Source: Gammaproteobacteria bacterium
Lineage (GTDB): Bacteria > Pseudomonadota > Gammaproteobacteria > Ga0077536
DNA: 64,000 nucleotides
Assembly (NCBI GenBank): GCA_024235015.1
Contig: JACKNG010000002.1
Span: 310,001-374,000, forward strand
Reading direction: 5' to 3'
In this document: positions 55,166-63,574 of the stretch, piece by piece
How positions within the stretch are numbered: the stretch's first letter is position 1
Layout of the letters: each line of letters starts with the position of its first letter
Notes under the pieces: model-generated
What the model was told of the DNA's origin: nothing
The model's input: only the letters and a program-made list of their open reading frames with translations
The model's database searches: none
Made by a program: the position numbers and the translations under genes

Positions 55166-55304
55166 TGCGCCTACCTCCCGTGATGATCACTGCCGCGCGC
55201 TGCCGTTCGGCGCGGCCAGGTCGCCGAGCCTGATTCGAGCCACCCGCCCGGTGCAAGCGGCCGCGCCGCCGCGGCGCCTCGCGGCCGGCAACAGGAGCCG
55301 ACCG

Positions 55305-57467
55305 TCAGACCAGCCGCGATTTCAACACCACCGGGCCATTGGCATCGGCCTCGCGCGCCAGCGAGTGCAGGCAGGCCTGGCACTTCACCACGCGAAACCA
55401 GCCACCCTCGGAGAGCACGGGATAGGCGGCGAGCGCATCCGAACCGCACTCTGGGCAGACGCCGGCCACGGTTGCCCGGTCCAGGTGGACGCCGGCCACG
55501 CAGGGCGGGGCCGCGCACGCGTCTGCCGACGTGACACGAACCGGGCCGACGGCGCGCAGGCGTGCCGTCCCGGCCACGTCGACGACCAGGCCTTCCGGGT
55601 CCGTCTGCGGGTCACCGTGCACGGCCACGCCGTAGTCGCGTGCCGCACCGGCGATGCTGACGTAGCCGTCGCGCACGTCGCGCAGCACCGCCTGGGGATC
55701 ACGGGCGTACGGTTCGCCCCAGCCGCCACCACCGTTGGTGCGCCAGCGCAGCAGGGCGCCGCGCTCGCCGGGCCACACGGCGCGACGGCCGAAGAAGGCG
55801 AACTCGCCGTCCTCGCGGGGTTCGTGGCTGACGGCATCGACGTGCCCGGCGATCGGCGCCGCCGCGGCGAAGTCGTCGATCGCCGCGACGTCGCCGCTGC
55901 CGTTCTCATCCAGCCTGCCGTCCAGCCACCACGCGCCCCCCGTGCAGCCGTCGGCGCCGCCGGCCACCCCGCTGCCGCTGGCGGTGCGGAAATGCAGCGG
56001 TACCAGGTAGTGGTTGCCGGCGGCGAGGAAGATCGACTGCTTGGCCAGCCCCGCGCCGCCGCGGTGTCGGCCGGGGCCGGCGGTGTCGGCAACGTACTCG
56101 CGGTCGAGGATGAGCGCCGGCACGCGCGGCTCGATCTCCTCCACCGCGGGCATGATCATGTTGAGCATGGCGAGCCCGCAGTGGTTGTTGCCATCGCCGG
56201 CATCGGTCGCGCCCCAGGCGCCGTACTGCGCTTCGAGTTCGGCCGCGCTGAACCAGGGTCGGCCCGCGGCGTCGAGCCCCTCGCCGGTGTGCAGGTTGGT
56301 CGAGCCGTAAGCGCCGCCGATGGCGCGCTCGCCGAGCGGTTCGGCCAGCGCCCGCAGCATGGCGTTGACCAGCGCCGACTGCACCTCGAAGTAGAACATC
56401 ACCGCCGCGTCCGGCACCGCGCCGGCAATGCTGCCGCCCGGCACGACGACGTCGATGTCGCGGTAGAGTCCCGAGGTGAACGGCGTGTGCGGGTCGAGCA
56501 CGAGCTTGAGCGCGAGCGCGACGGCGGTCTGGGCATCGAGCGCGGTGGCATTGAGCGCGGTCGGCGCCTGCGCCGAGCAACCGCCGAGATCGACTTCGAG
56601 CCGCGGCCCCTGCTTGCGGATGGTCACCGCCAGGCGGTAGGCCTGCGCCGCATCGCGGCCGTCGCTGTCGAGGTAGTCCTCGCCCGTCCAGCAACCGTCG
56701 GGCAGGCTCGCGATGGCCTCGCGCATGGCGCCCGCCGCGGCGTCGACGGTGTAGCGCATGGCGCCGTGCCAGGCCGCCGCGCCGTAGTGCTCGATGCTCT
56801 CCAGCAGCAGGCGCTCACCGAGTGCGCAGCAGGCCTGGATGGTGTGGAAGTCGGGCAGCAGGGTGTCGCCGAAACGGGTGTTGTCGATGATGGTGCGCAT
56901 GACTTCGCGCACTGGTTCGCCGCGGTGGAACAACCGCTGCGGGCTCATCACCAGGCCGTTCTCGAACACGTTGGCCTTGAGCAGGGCGAAGCCGCCCGGC
57001 ACCGTGCCGCCCATGTCGAGCTGGTGGGCGCGGATGACGACGAAACCGGCGATGGTGTCGGCATGGAACACCGGGCGCACGAAGCACATGTCGTTGACAT
57101 GGTTGCCGACGCGGAAGGGATCGTTGCAGATGACGAGGTCGCCCGGCTCGAGCCGCTCGCGGCCGAATTCCTCGATGGTCGTGCGCACCCCGGTCGACAG
57201 CGAGCCGAGGAAGATCACGTTGCCCTTGTTGACCGCGGTCAGCGGGTAGCCCGCCGCCGGCGCGCCGACCACTGCGCCGACGAAATCCTGCGAGAAGGTG
57301 ATGATGGGCGAGAAGGCGCGGTGCAGCAGCGCCGTGCAGATATGCTCGGCGACGTAGCGTGCGCGGTTGGCGAGCACCTCGCAGGTGAAGCGATCGGCGC
57401 CGTAGCGCGCGGTGAAAGCGGCCTCGTCGAGGCTGCGCAGGTCGGGTACGGCGGCGGTCGTCGTCAT
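55305..57467 (-). CDS. Hydantoinase B/oxoprolinase family subunit with zinc-ribbon tail
   Basis: 720 aa from ATG 57467, overlapping the A subunit stop. HyuB-type blocks: SPIITFSQDFVGAVV, GDLVICNDPFRVGNHVNDMCFVRPVF, HQLDMGGTVPGG, RGGAGLAKQSIFLAAG and NGGGGWGEP. The last 80 residues add two Cys pairs (CPECG...CQAC) forming a zinc-ribbon-like tail not usual in plain HyuB. Works with subunit A as an ATP-dependent amidase or carboxylase. Substrate unknown. Confidence 0.88.
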   Translation of the reverse strand: MTTTAAVPDLRSLDEAAFTARYGADRFTCEVLANRARYVAEHICTALLHRAFSPIITFSQDFVGAVVGAPAAGYPLTAVNKGNVIFLGSLSTGVRTTIEEFGRERLEPGDLVICNDPFRVGNHVNDMCFVRPVFHADTIAGFVVIRAHQLDMGGTVPGGFALLKANVFENGLVMSPQRLFHRGEPVREVMRTIIDNTRFGDTLLPDFHTIQACCALGERLLLESIEHYGAAAWHGAMRYTVDAAAGAMREAIASLPDGCWTGEDYLDSDGRDAAQAYRLAVTIRKQGPRLEVDLGGCSAQAPTALNATALDAQTAVALALKLVLDPHTPFTSGLYRDIDVVVPGGSIAGAVPDAAVMFYFEVQSALVNAMLRALAEPLGERAIGGAYGSTNLHTGEGLDAAGRPWFSAAELEAQYGAWGATDAGDGNNHCGLAMLNMIMPAVEEIEPRVPALILDREYVADTAGPGRHRGGAGLAKQSIFLAAGNHYLVPLHFRTASGSGVAGGADGCTGGAWWLDGRLDENGSGDVAAIDDFAAAAPIAGHVDAVSHEPREDGEFAFFGRRAVWPGERGALLRWRTNGGGGWGEPYARDPQAVLRDVRDGYVSIAGAARDYGVAVHGDPQTDPEGLVVDVAGTARLRAVGPVRVTSADACAAPPCVAGVHLDRATVAGVCPECGSDALAAYPVLSEGGWFRVVKCQACLHSLAREADANGPVVLKSRLV

Positions 57468-59512
57468 GTCCCGCGCTCCGCGGTGATCACCAGCTCGCCC
57501 AGGCTGCCGACGGTGAGGCGATGCCCCGGCGGCAGGTAGGTGGTGGAGAGGGCTTCGCGCACCACGGCGGGCCCGGCGATGACGTCGCCGGCCGCCAGAT
57601 CCGCGCGCTCGTACTCGCCCGCCAGCCACGGCCCGCCGGCGAGGTGTTCCAGCGTCACGCGGCGCGCCGCCGTCGGTGCGCCCCGGGTACGCGCCGGCAG
57701 CGCGGCGAACTCCGCGCGATCGACTCCCACCGCCGCGCGCACGCGGAAGGTCACCGCCTGCACCGGGACCTGCTCGAAGCGATTGCCGGTACGACGCGCG
57801 TAGGTGTCGTGGAAGCGCGCGACCATGGCGGCGATCGCGGTGGCGTCGATGGCGCCGTCCGGGGCGTCGATGAAAGGGGTCTCGTAGGCCTGACCGACCA
57901 TGCGCGCATCGAAGCTGCGCAGCAACGCCGCATGCTCGGCGTCGTCGCCGAGCTGGGCGCGCACGGCCTGCTCCAGCCCGGCGTAGATGGCCGCGATGTC
58001 GCCGGCCGACTGCGGTGCCAGGGCGAGGTAGCGGCTGCGGCTTTCCATGAACACGCGGTCCGCGCTCAACAGGCCGAGCGCCGAGAACAGCCCCGGGTGC
58101 GGCGGCACGATGGCGGCGCGCGCCTGCACCAGCGGCAGCACCGCCGGCAGCAGCATCGGCCCCGCCGCGCCGTAACACACGAGGACGAAATCGCGCGGGT
58201 CGATGCCGTTGCCGATGACGATGTCGAGGATGCCCTCGGCGATGTTGGCGAGCCCGGTGTCGAAGGCGCTCTGCACGCGGTGCGAGAGATCGAGCGGGGT
58301 GTCGAGCGCGGCGAAGGCGGCGTGCGCGCGCGGGCGCGACAGGCGCCGCCGCCCGCCCATGAAGCGCGCCGCGTCGAGGATGCCGATCAGCAGGCAGGCA
58401 TCGGTCAGGGTCGGCGCCGTGCCACCGGCGTCGTAGCAGGCCGGGCCCGGCTCGGCGCCGGCGCTCTCGGGGCCGACGCGGATCTCGCCGGCGCGTCCGG
58501 CCGTGACGAGGCTGCCGCCGCCCGCGCCGACGCTGGTGATGGCATTGGAGAGCGTCGATACCGGCAGGTCGTGCTCGAGCTCGACCCGGGTGTCGACCAC
58601 CGGGCGACCGTCCAACACCATGCTGACGTCGGTCGAGGTGCCGCCGACGTCGGCGCAGATCAGCTGGCGTTCGCCGATCAGTTCGCCGAAGTGCGCACAG
58701 GCCGTGGTGCCGGCTGCCGGCCCGGAGAAGATGATGCGCGAGGGCCGCGCCATGGCGGTCTCGACCGGGGCCAGCATCGCCGCGCAATCGGCGTAGTGCC
58801 AGCGGCCGCGGAAGCCGAGCGCAGCGAGGCCGGCGCCGAGCCGCGCGGTGTAATCGCCGTAGATGATGCGCATCATGACGTCGATGACGGTGGTCACCGT
58901 GCGCGGATACTCGCCGGCGAGCGGCGAGACCTCGCCCGAGATCGCACACGGCACGGCGCCCAGCTCCTCTGCCACGAGTTCGCGCAGGCGCCGTTCATGG
59001 ACCGGGTCGACGTAGGCGTGCAGCAGGGCGATGGCGACGCCCTCCACCCCGCAGCGCCGCAGTACGGCCAGTTCCGCGCGCGCCCGGGCTTCGTCGAGCG
59101 GGCGGAACACGCGGCCGTCGGCATGCAGGCGCTCGGGCACGCCGCGGCGCAGGTAGCGCGGCACCAGCGGGCGGGCGACATCGCTGAACGAGCGCTGCCA
59201 GCGCGGGTCGGAGACCGCCTCGGCGGGGCGCCAGTTGCGCCCGATGTCGAGGATGTCGCGGTGACCGGCGGTACACAGCAGCGCGACCTTGGGCAGGCGC
59301 CGGGTGAGCACGGCATTCAGGCCGGCGGTGCTGGCGTGGTTGAACACCGCCGCGTCGGCGATACCGATCTCGGCCAGCCCGGCAAGCACGCCGCGGGCGC
59401 TGTCGCCGAGATCGGTCGGCACCTTGACCGTCTCGATGCGGCCGTCGCGCACGGCGACGACGTCGGTGAAGGTACCGCCGACGTCGACGGCGACCTGGGC
59501 AGGCGAACTCAA
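57464..59512 (-). CDS. Hydantoinase A/oxoprolinase family subunit
   Basis: 682 aa. ASKHA ATPase fold: AVDVGGTFTDVVAV at the start, NHASTAGLNAVLTRR, IIFSGPAAGTTACAHFG, ADVGGTSTDVSMVLDG, NAITSVGAGGGSLV, and LVCYGAAGPMLLPAVLPLV. It forms a heteromer with subunit B. Eight bases after the alcohol dehydrogenase gene, so the three make one operon. Confidence 0.92.
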   Translation of the reverse strand: MSSPAQVAVDVGGTFTDVVAVRDGRIETVKVPTDLGDSARGVLAGLAEIGIADAAVFNHASTAGLNAVLTRRLPKVALLCTAGHRDILDIGRNWRPAEAVSDPRWQRSFSDVARPLVPRYLRRGVPERLHADGRVFRPLDEARARAELAVLRRCGVEGVAIALLHAYVDPVHERRLRELVAEELGAVPCAISGEVSPLAGEYPRTVTTVIDVMMRIIYGDYTARLGAGLAALGFRGRWHYADCAAMLAPVETAMARPSRIIFSGPAAGTTACAHFGELIGERQLICADVGGTSTDVSMVLDGRPVVDTRVELEHDLPVSTLSNAITSVGAGGGSLVTAGRAGEIRVGPESAGAEPGPACYDAGGTAPTLTDACLLIGILDAARFMGGRRRLSRPRAHAAFAALDTPLDLSHRVQSAFDTGLANIAEGILDIVIGNGIDPRDFVLVCYGAAGPMLLPAVLPLVQARAAIVPPHPGLFSALGLLSADRVFMESRSRYLALAPQSAGDIAAIYAGLEQAVRAQLGDDAEHAALLRSFDARMVGQAYETPFIDAPDGAIDATAIAAMVARFHDTYARRTGNRFEQVPVQAVTFRVRAAVGVDRAEFAALPARTRGAPTAARRVTLEHLAGGPWLAGEYERADLAAGDVIAGPAVVREALSTTYLPPGHRLTVGSLGELVITAERGT

Positions 59513-59519
59513 CGAGATC

Positions 59520-60560
59520 TCAGGCGGCCGGGTTCAGCATCACCTTGCACGCCGTCTTGTCGGTCTTGAGACCCTCGAAGGCGGCGGCGAAATCGGCGAA
59601 GCCGACGGTGCGAGTGAGCATCGGCGTGGGATCGATGCGTTCGCGATTCAACGCATCGATGGTCAGCTCGAACTCCTGGCGCGAGTACATGTAGGCGTAG
59701 TTGATCTGCAGTTCCTTGGTCAGCGCCTTGACCGGCTGGATACGGTCCGGCGCCATGCATACCCCCAGCACGACGATACGCCCGCCCATCGGCGCGTAGT
59801 CCATGGCGAGCTGCTGGGTGCCGGGCACGCCGACGCATTCGAGGATGACGTCCGGCCGCTGGCCGGCGATGCGCTTGCAGGCGCCGGGCACGGACTCGGC
59901 ACCGGGATCGATGGTCGCCGTGGCGCCGATCCGCTCGGCCAGCGCGCGGCGCTCGGCCGAAAAATCGGAGACGATGACCTCGCGCGCGCCGAAGTGCCGC
60001 GCCCACGCCGTGCTGGCCAGGCCGACCGGCCCCGCGCCCATGATCAGCACGCGCTCGCCAGGCCGCAGGCCGGCGGCGTTGACCCCGTGCAGGCCGACGG
60101 CGAAGGGCTCGACGAAGGCGCCCAGGGCATCGTCGACGCCGTCCGGCAGGCGCAAGGTCTCGGCCGCGCCGACCCGCATGTACTCGGCGAACGCGCCGCG
60201 TTCCTGGCCGAGCGCCGAGTAGCAGGCCTTGGCGCAGCGGTAGCCGAAGCCGGTCAGGCAGGCGGCGCATTGCCCGCAGGCGATGTAGGGCATGGCGGTG
60301 ACGCGGTCGCCGACCTTGAAGTCCCCGGCCGCGCGACCGACCTCGACCACCTCGCCGGCGAACTCGTGGCCCATGACCGTCCCCGCGGGCAGGGCGGCCA
60401 TGCCGGTGTCGGGGCCGTGCATGTCGGCCATGTGCAGATCCGAGCCGCAGATGCCGCAGCGGTGGACGGCGATCACGAGATCGCCGGTGGAAACCTGCGG
60501 GTCCGGCACCTGCTCGATGGTGAGCGGTGCGCCCGGCGACTGGAAAACGGCTGCACGCAT
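59520..60560 (-). CDS. Zinc-dependent alcohol dehydrogenase (MDR family)
   Basis: 346 aa. Catalytic zinc ligands in HRCGICGSDLHM and GHEFAGEV. Structural zinc Cys set C-x2-C-x2-C-x7-C in ACGQCAACLTGFGYRCA. Rossmann loop VLIMGAGPVGLASTAWARHFGA with DFSAERR suggests NAD(P) binding. Oxidises a secondary or polyol-type alcohol; substrate unknown. First gene of the operon with hydantoinase A and B. Confidence 0.93.
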   Translation of the reverse strand: MRAAVFQSPGAPLTIEQVPDPQVSTGDLVIAVHRCGICGSDLHMADMHGPDTGMAALPAGTVMGHEFAGEVVEVGRAAGDFKVGDRVTAMPYIACGQCAACLTGFGYRCAKACYSALGQERGAFAEYMRVGAAETLRLPDGVDDALGAFVEPFAVGLHGVNAAGLRPGERVLIMGAGPVGLASTAWARHFGAREVIVSDFSAERRALAERIGATATIDPGAESVPGACKRIAGQRPDVILECVGVPGTQQLAMDYAPMGGRIVVLGVCMAPDRIQPVKALTKELQINYAYMYSRQEFELTIDALNRERIDPTPMLTRTVGFADFAAAFEGLKTDKTACKVMLNPAA

Positions 60561-60756
60561 CGAACGACTGGCCTCCCCCCGCGCGTTGAATGCCGGTCGA
60601 TGTTAGCGCATTCGCGCGGCGCTGCCGCGACCTCGCCCGCGCCCCCTCAGCGCGCCGTGCCCGCTGGCGCGCGGCGCGCGTGGCGGCCGTCACGGTGCGC
60701 GGCGGTGCCGAGGGCCTACACTGGACGCTGCGACGGACAGCAACGAGGGTTTCCCC

Positions 60757-61617
60757 ATGCACCACCCCGAACTCAGCCGCGGCGATCGCGGCGACGCGGT
60801 CAAGGCCTTGCAGAGCGAGTTGAACAAGGTCGGCGCCATGCTGGTGTGCGACGGCGACTTCGGCCGCGGCACCGAGCGCGCCGTGCGCTATGCCCAGGAC
60901 TTCGCCGGCCAGGCCTGCAGCGGCACCGCCGACGCCACCCTGTGGACCTGGCTGGCGGCACGGCCCGATCCCTTCCCACCCCTGCCGACCGACGGCATCG
61001 CCTTCATCGCGCGCGAGGAAACCGGCGGACTCGGCTACTACGAGCAGGTCACGCGCTGGCCGCACTACCCGGGCGCGGCCTCGGGCATCACCATCGGGGT
61101 CGGCTACGACCTGCGCTTCAACGACGCCGCCGACTTCCATGCCAACTGGGGCCCGCTACTGCCGGCGGCGGCAATCGCGGAACTGGCCGAGGACCTCGGC
61201 CGCAAGGGCACGTCGACGCGCGCCAGGACGCTGCGTTCGCATGGCATCGAAGTCCCCTTCAAGGCCGCCTGGCAGGTCTTCATCGCCAAGACCCTGCCGC
61301 GCTTCTACGACGAGACACGGTCGGTGTATCCCTCGCTGGCGCGCCTGCCGCCGTTGTGCGCGGCAGTGCTGGTGAGCCTGGTGTTCAACCGCGGCGCGAG
61401 CCTCAACGGTGCGAGCCGGCGCGAGATGCGCGCCATTCGCGACCTGCTCGCTGCCGCCGACGACCTCGACCTGCACAAGCAGAAACGCCGCGTCATCCTG
61501 GCCGACGTCGAGGACGAGATCGTGGCGATGAAACGCCTGTGGTCGCCGGACAGTGGGCTCATTCGTCGGCGCCAGGCGGAGGCGAACCTGTGGCGCGAGG
61601 GCCTGGCCGGCTGGTGA
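60757..61617 (+). CDS. Peptidoglycan-binding, lysozyme-like protein
   Basis: 286 aa. N-terminal PG_binding_1-like domain (ELSRGDRGDAVKALQSELNKVGAMLVCDGDFGRGTERAVRYAQDFAG). Then a lysozyme-like domain with IAREETGGLGYYEQVTRWPHYPGAASGITIGVGYDL (putative catalytic Glu in REETGG) and VLVSLVFNRGASLNG, reminiscent of the pesticin/T4-lysozyme group. No signal peptide, so release would need a holin, lysis or an export system. It may be a phage-derived or antibacterial effector; no phage genes are adjacent. Confidence 0.78.
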   Translation: MHHPELSRGDRGDAVKALQSELNKVGAMLVCDGDFGRGTERAVRYAQDFAGQACSGTADATLWTWLAARPDPFPPLPTDGIAFIAREETGGLGYYEQVTRWPHYPGAASGITIGVGYDLRFNDAADFHANWGPLLPAAAIAELAEDLGRKGTSTRARTLRSHGIEVPFKAAWQVFIAKTLPRFYDETRSVYPSLARLPPLCAAVLVSLVFNRGASLNGASRREMRAIRDLLAAADDLDLHKQKRRVILADVEDEIVAMKRLWSPDSGLIRRRQAEANLWREGLAGW

Positions 61618-61757
61618 GAGCGGCGGCGCGCGGCACGGACCGGGCAGCGCCCGCAGCGGGCCGGTGGCCGGTCCGCCGGGCGCCCCTTGTGACAGCCCGG
61701 CCGAGTCGCTACGGTTACGCCCGTTCCGACCAGATCACTGCAGGGAATCGACCAACC

Positions 61758-62129
61758 ATGAACATGACCGACATCGCCGATCTCGGCGCCGCCCTCGACC
61801 GCTATTTCGACCTCATGTACGACTGCGACGTCGCCAATTTCGACCGCGTGTTCGCATCCACCGCACAACTGCACGGCTTCCGCGAAGGCGCGATGAGCTG
61901 TTGGGGCGCGGCGCAGTACAAGGAGGTCCTGGCCGGGCGTACCTCGCCCAAGGACCAGGGCGCACCGCGCGAGCACCAGGTCATCATGATGGACTTCACC
62001 TCGGACACCCAGGCCCTGGCCAAGGTACGCGTGCGCATCAACGACATGTTCTTCGTCGACTACCTCTCCTACCACAAGATCGACGGCACCTGGCTGGTGA
62101 CGTCCAAGGCCTATCATCGCGAGGCCTGA
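61758..62129 (+). CDS. NTF2/SnoaL-like (lumazine-binding type) protein
   Basis: 123 aa from ATG 61758. Small alpha+beta cone fold: IADLGAALDRYFDLMYDCDVANFDRVFASTAQLHGFREG..., then FFVDYLSYHKIDGTWLVTSKAYHRE, the classic NTF2-like ending. Often ketosteroid-isomerase-like or a regulatory subunit. Separate promoter; no partner evident. Confidence 0.78.
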   Translation: MNMTDIADLGAALDRYFDLMYDCDVANFDRVFASTAQLHGFREGAMSCWGAAQYKEVLAGRTSPKDQGAPREHQVIMMDFTSDTQALAKVRVRINDMFFVDYLSYHKIDGTWLVTSKAYHREA

Positions 62130-62177
62130 TGGCCGCCTGCCGCGACCCGGTGCCCAGCGTACCGGGTCGGAATTCTT

Positions 62178-62228
62178 TTTCGGGGACAGACCACGGTTTA
62201 CCTGCTAAACCGTGGTCTGTCCCCGAAA
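62178..62228. repeat. Perfect REP-like palindrome upstream of dinB
   Basis: Two perfect 23-bp arms (62178-62200 and 62206-62228) with a 5-base loop CCTGC; each arm contains CGGGGACAGACCACGG. The hairpin ends 24 bp before the dinB start. Confidence 0.93.
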
Positions 62229-62252
62229 TAGGACTCTACGGTTGCAACCGCG

Positions 62253-63350
62253 ATGAGCACGTCATCCGGATCCCCGCCGCCACGCAAGGTCGTCCACGTC
62301 GACATGGATGCCTTCTACGCCTCGGTCGAGCAGCGCGACGACCCGGCCCTGCGCGGCCGCCCGGTGGTGGTGGCCTGGCGCGGGCGGCGCTCGGTGGTGT
62401 GCGCGGCCTCCTACGAGGCGCGCACCTTCGGCATCCACTCGGCGATGCCGGCGGCGCGCGCCGAGCGGCTGTGCCCCGATGCCGTGTTCGTGCCGCCCGA
62501 CTTCACCCGCTACCGCGAGGTCTCGCGCCAGGTGCGCGAAGTCTTCGCGCGCTACACCGATCTCATCGAGCCGCTGTCGCTGGACGAGGCCTACCTCGAC
62601 GTCACCGTCAACAAGCCCGGCCTGGCGACGGCGACCAAGGTCGCCCAGGCCATCCGCGCCGACATCAAGACGGAGACGAATCTCAACGCCTCGGCCGGGG
62701 TCGCACCGAACAAGTTCCTGGCCAAGATCGCCTCGGACTGGCGCAAGCCCAACGGCCTGTTCGTCATCCAGCCGCACGAGGTGCTGGATTTTCTCGAACC
62801 GCTGCCGGTACGCAAGCTGCCGGGCGTGGGCAAGGCCACCCAGGCCGCGCTGGAGGTGCTCGGCATCACCACGGTGGCGGAGCTGCGGGCGCGGCCGCGC
62901 GAGGAACTCGTCGCCCGCTTCGGCAAGTTCGGTCGACGTCTCTACAACCTCGCCCGCGGCATCGACGACAACCCCGTCCATGCGCGCCAGGAGCGCAAGT
63001 CGCTGTCGGCCGAGACCACGTTCGAGGATGACCGTCCGCTGGAAGCACTGGGCGAGGTGGCCGACGAACTCGCGCGCAAGGTCTGGAACGCCCTCGACCC
63101 GCGCGGGCGCGAACCGCAGACGGTCTATCTGAAACTGCGCACGGCCGACTTCCGCAACCTGACCCGCAGCCTGACCCCGCCGTCGCCGCCGGCAAGCGCG
63201 GACGAACTCGCCGCGATCGCCCACACCCTGCTTGCGCGCATCGAACTGCCGTCGGCGACGCGCTACCGCCTGCTCGGCGTCGGGCTGGCGAACTTCCGCG
63301 AGCGGCCGGAGGACGAGCGGCAGCCGGAACTGTTCGACGGTACCGCCTGA
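62253..63350 (+). CDS. dinB: DNA polymerase IV (Y-family)
   Basis: 365 aa. Error-prone translesion polymerase. Catalytic acidic residues in VVHVDMDAFYASVEQ and PLSLDEAYLDVT; also SYEARTFGIHSAMP, ASAGVAPNKFLAKIASDWRKPNG and the HhH motif KLPGVGKATQAAL. The C-terminus ends RQPELFDGTA, with the QPELF clamp-binding motif. I see no clear LexA box upstream; instead there is a large palindrome. Bracketed on the other side by a second palindrome. Confidence 0.97.
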   Translation: MSTSSGSPPPRKVVHVDMDAFYASVEQRDDPALRGRPVVVAWRGRRSVVCAASYEARTFGIHSAMPAARAERLCPDAVFVPPDFTRYREVSRQVREVFARYTDLIEPLSLDEAYLDVTVNKPGLATATKVAQAIRADIKTETNLNASAGVAPNKFLAKIASDWRKPNGLFVIQPHEVLDFLEPLPVRKLPGVGKATQAALEVLGITTVAELRARPREELVARFGKFGRRLYNLARGIDDNPVHARQERKSLSAETTFEDDRPLEALGEVADELARKVWNALDPRGREPQTVYLKLRTADFRNLTRSLTPPSPPASADELAAIAHTLLARIELPSATRYRLLGVGLANFRERPEDERQPELFDGTA

Positions 63351-63365
63351 CCCCCTCGGGACTTT

Positions 63366-63440
63366 ATTCGGGGACAGACCACGGTTCCCGCAGCGGCGGC
63401 CCGTGTCTCGAGGCAGGGAAACCGTGGTCTGTCCCCGAAT
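63366..63440. repeat. REP-like palindrome downstream of dinB
   Basis: Inverted arms ATTCGGGGACAGACCACGG... (63366-63389) and ...CCGTGGTCTGTCCCCGAAT (63416-63440), differing by one inserted A, with a loop of about 26 bases. A nearby CAGGGTCTGCCC (63450 area) resembles the junction sequence inside the 700-bp repeats. Confidence 0.9.
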
Positions 63441-63574
63441 AGGAGGCGCCAGGGTCTGCCCTCACGGCAAACACGACCAGCCATGCGCCCGGGGTCTCCC
63501 CAGGGCATCGCAGGCTTGTACCGGGGCCGACCCTGGCATAGCTTCGGGGTTTCGCTCACAGGGGAGACACAACG

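Noticed and set aside
57521..59569. 682-codon plus-strand ORF
   Set aside because: Antisense of hydantoinase A, which has the full ASKHA motif set.
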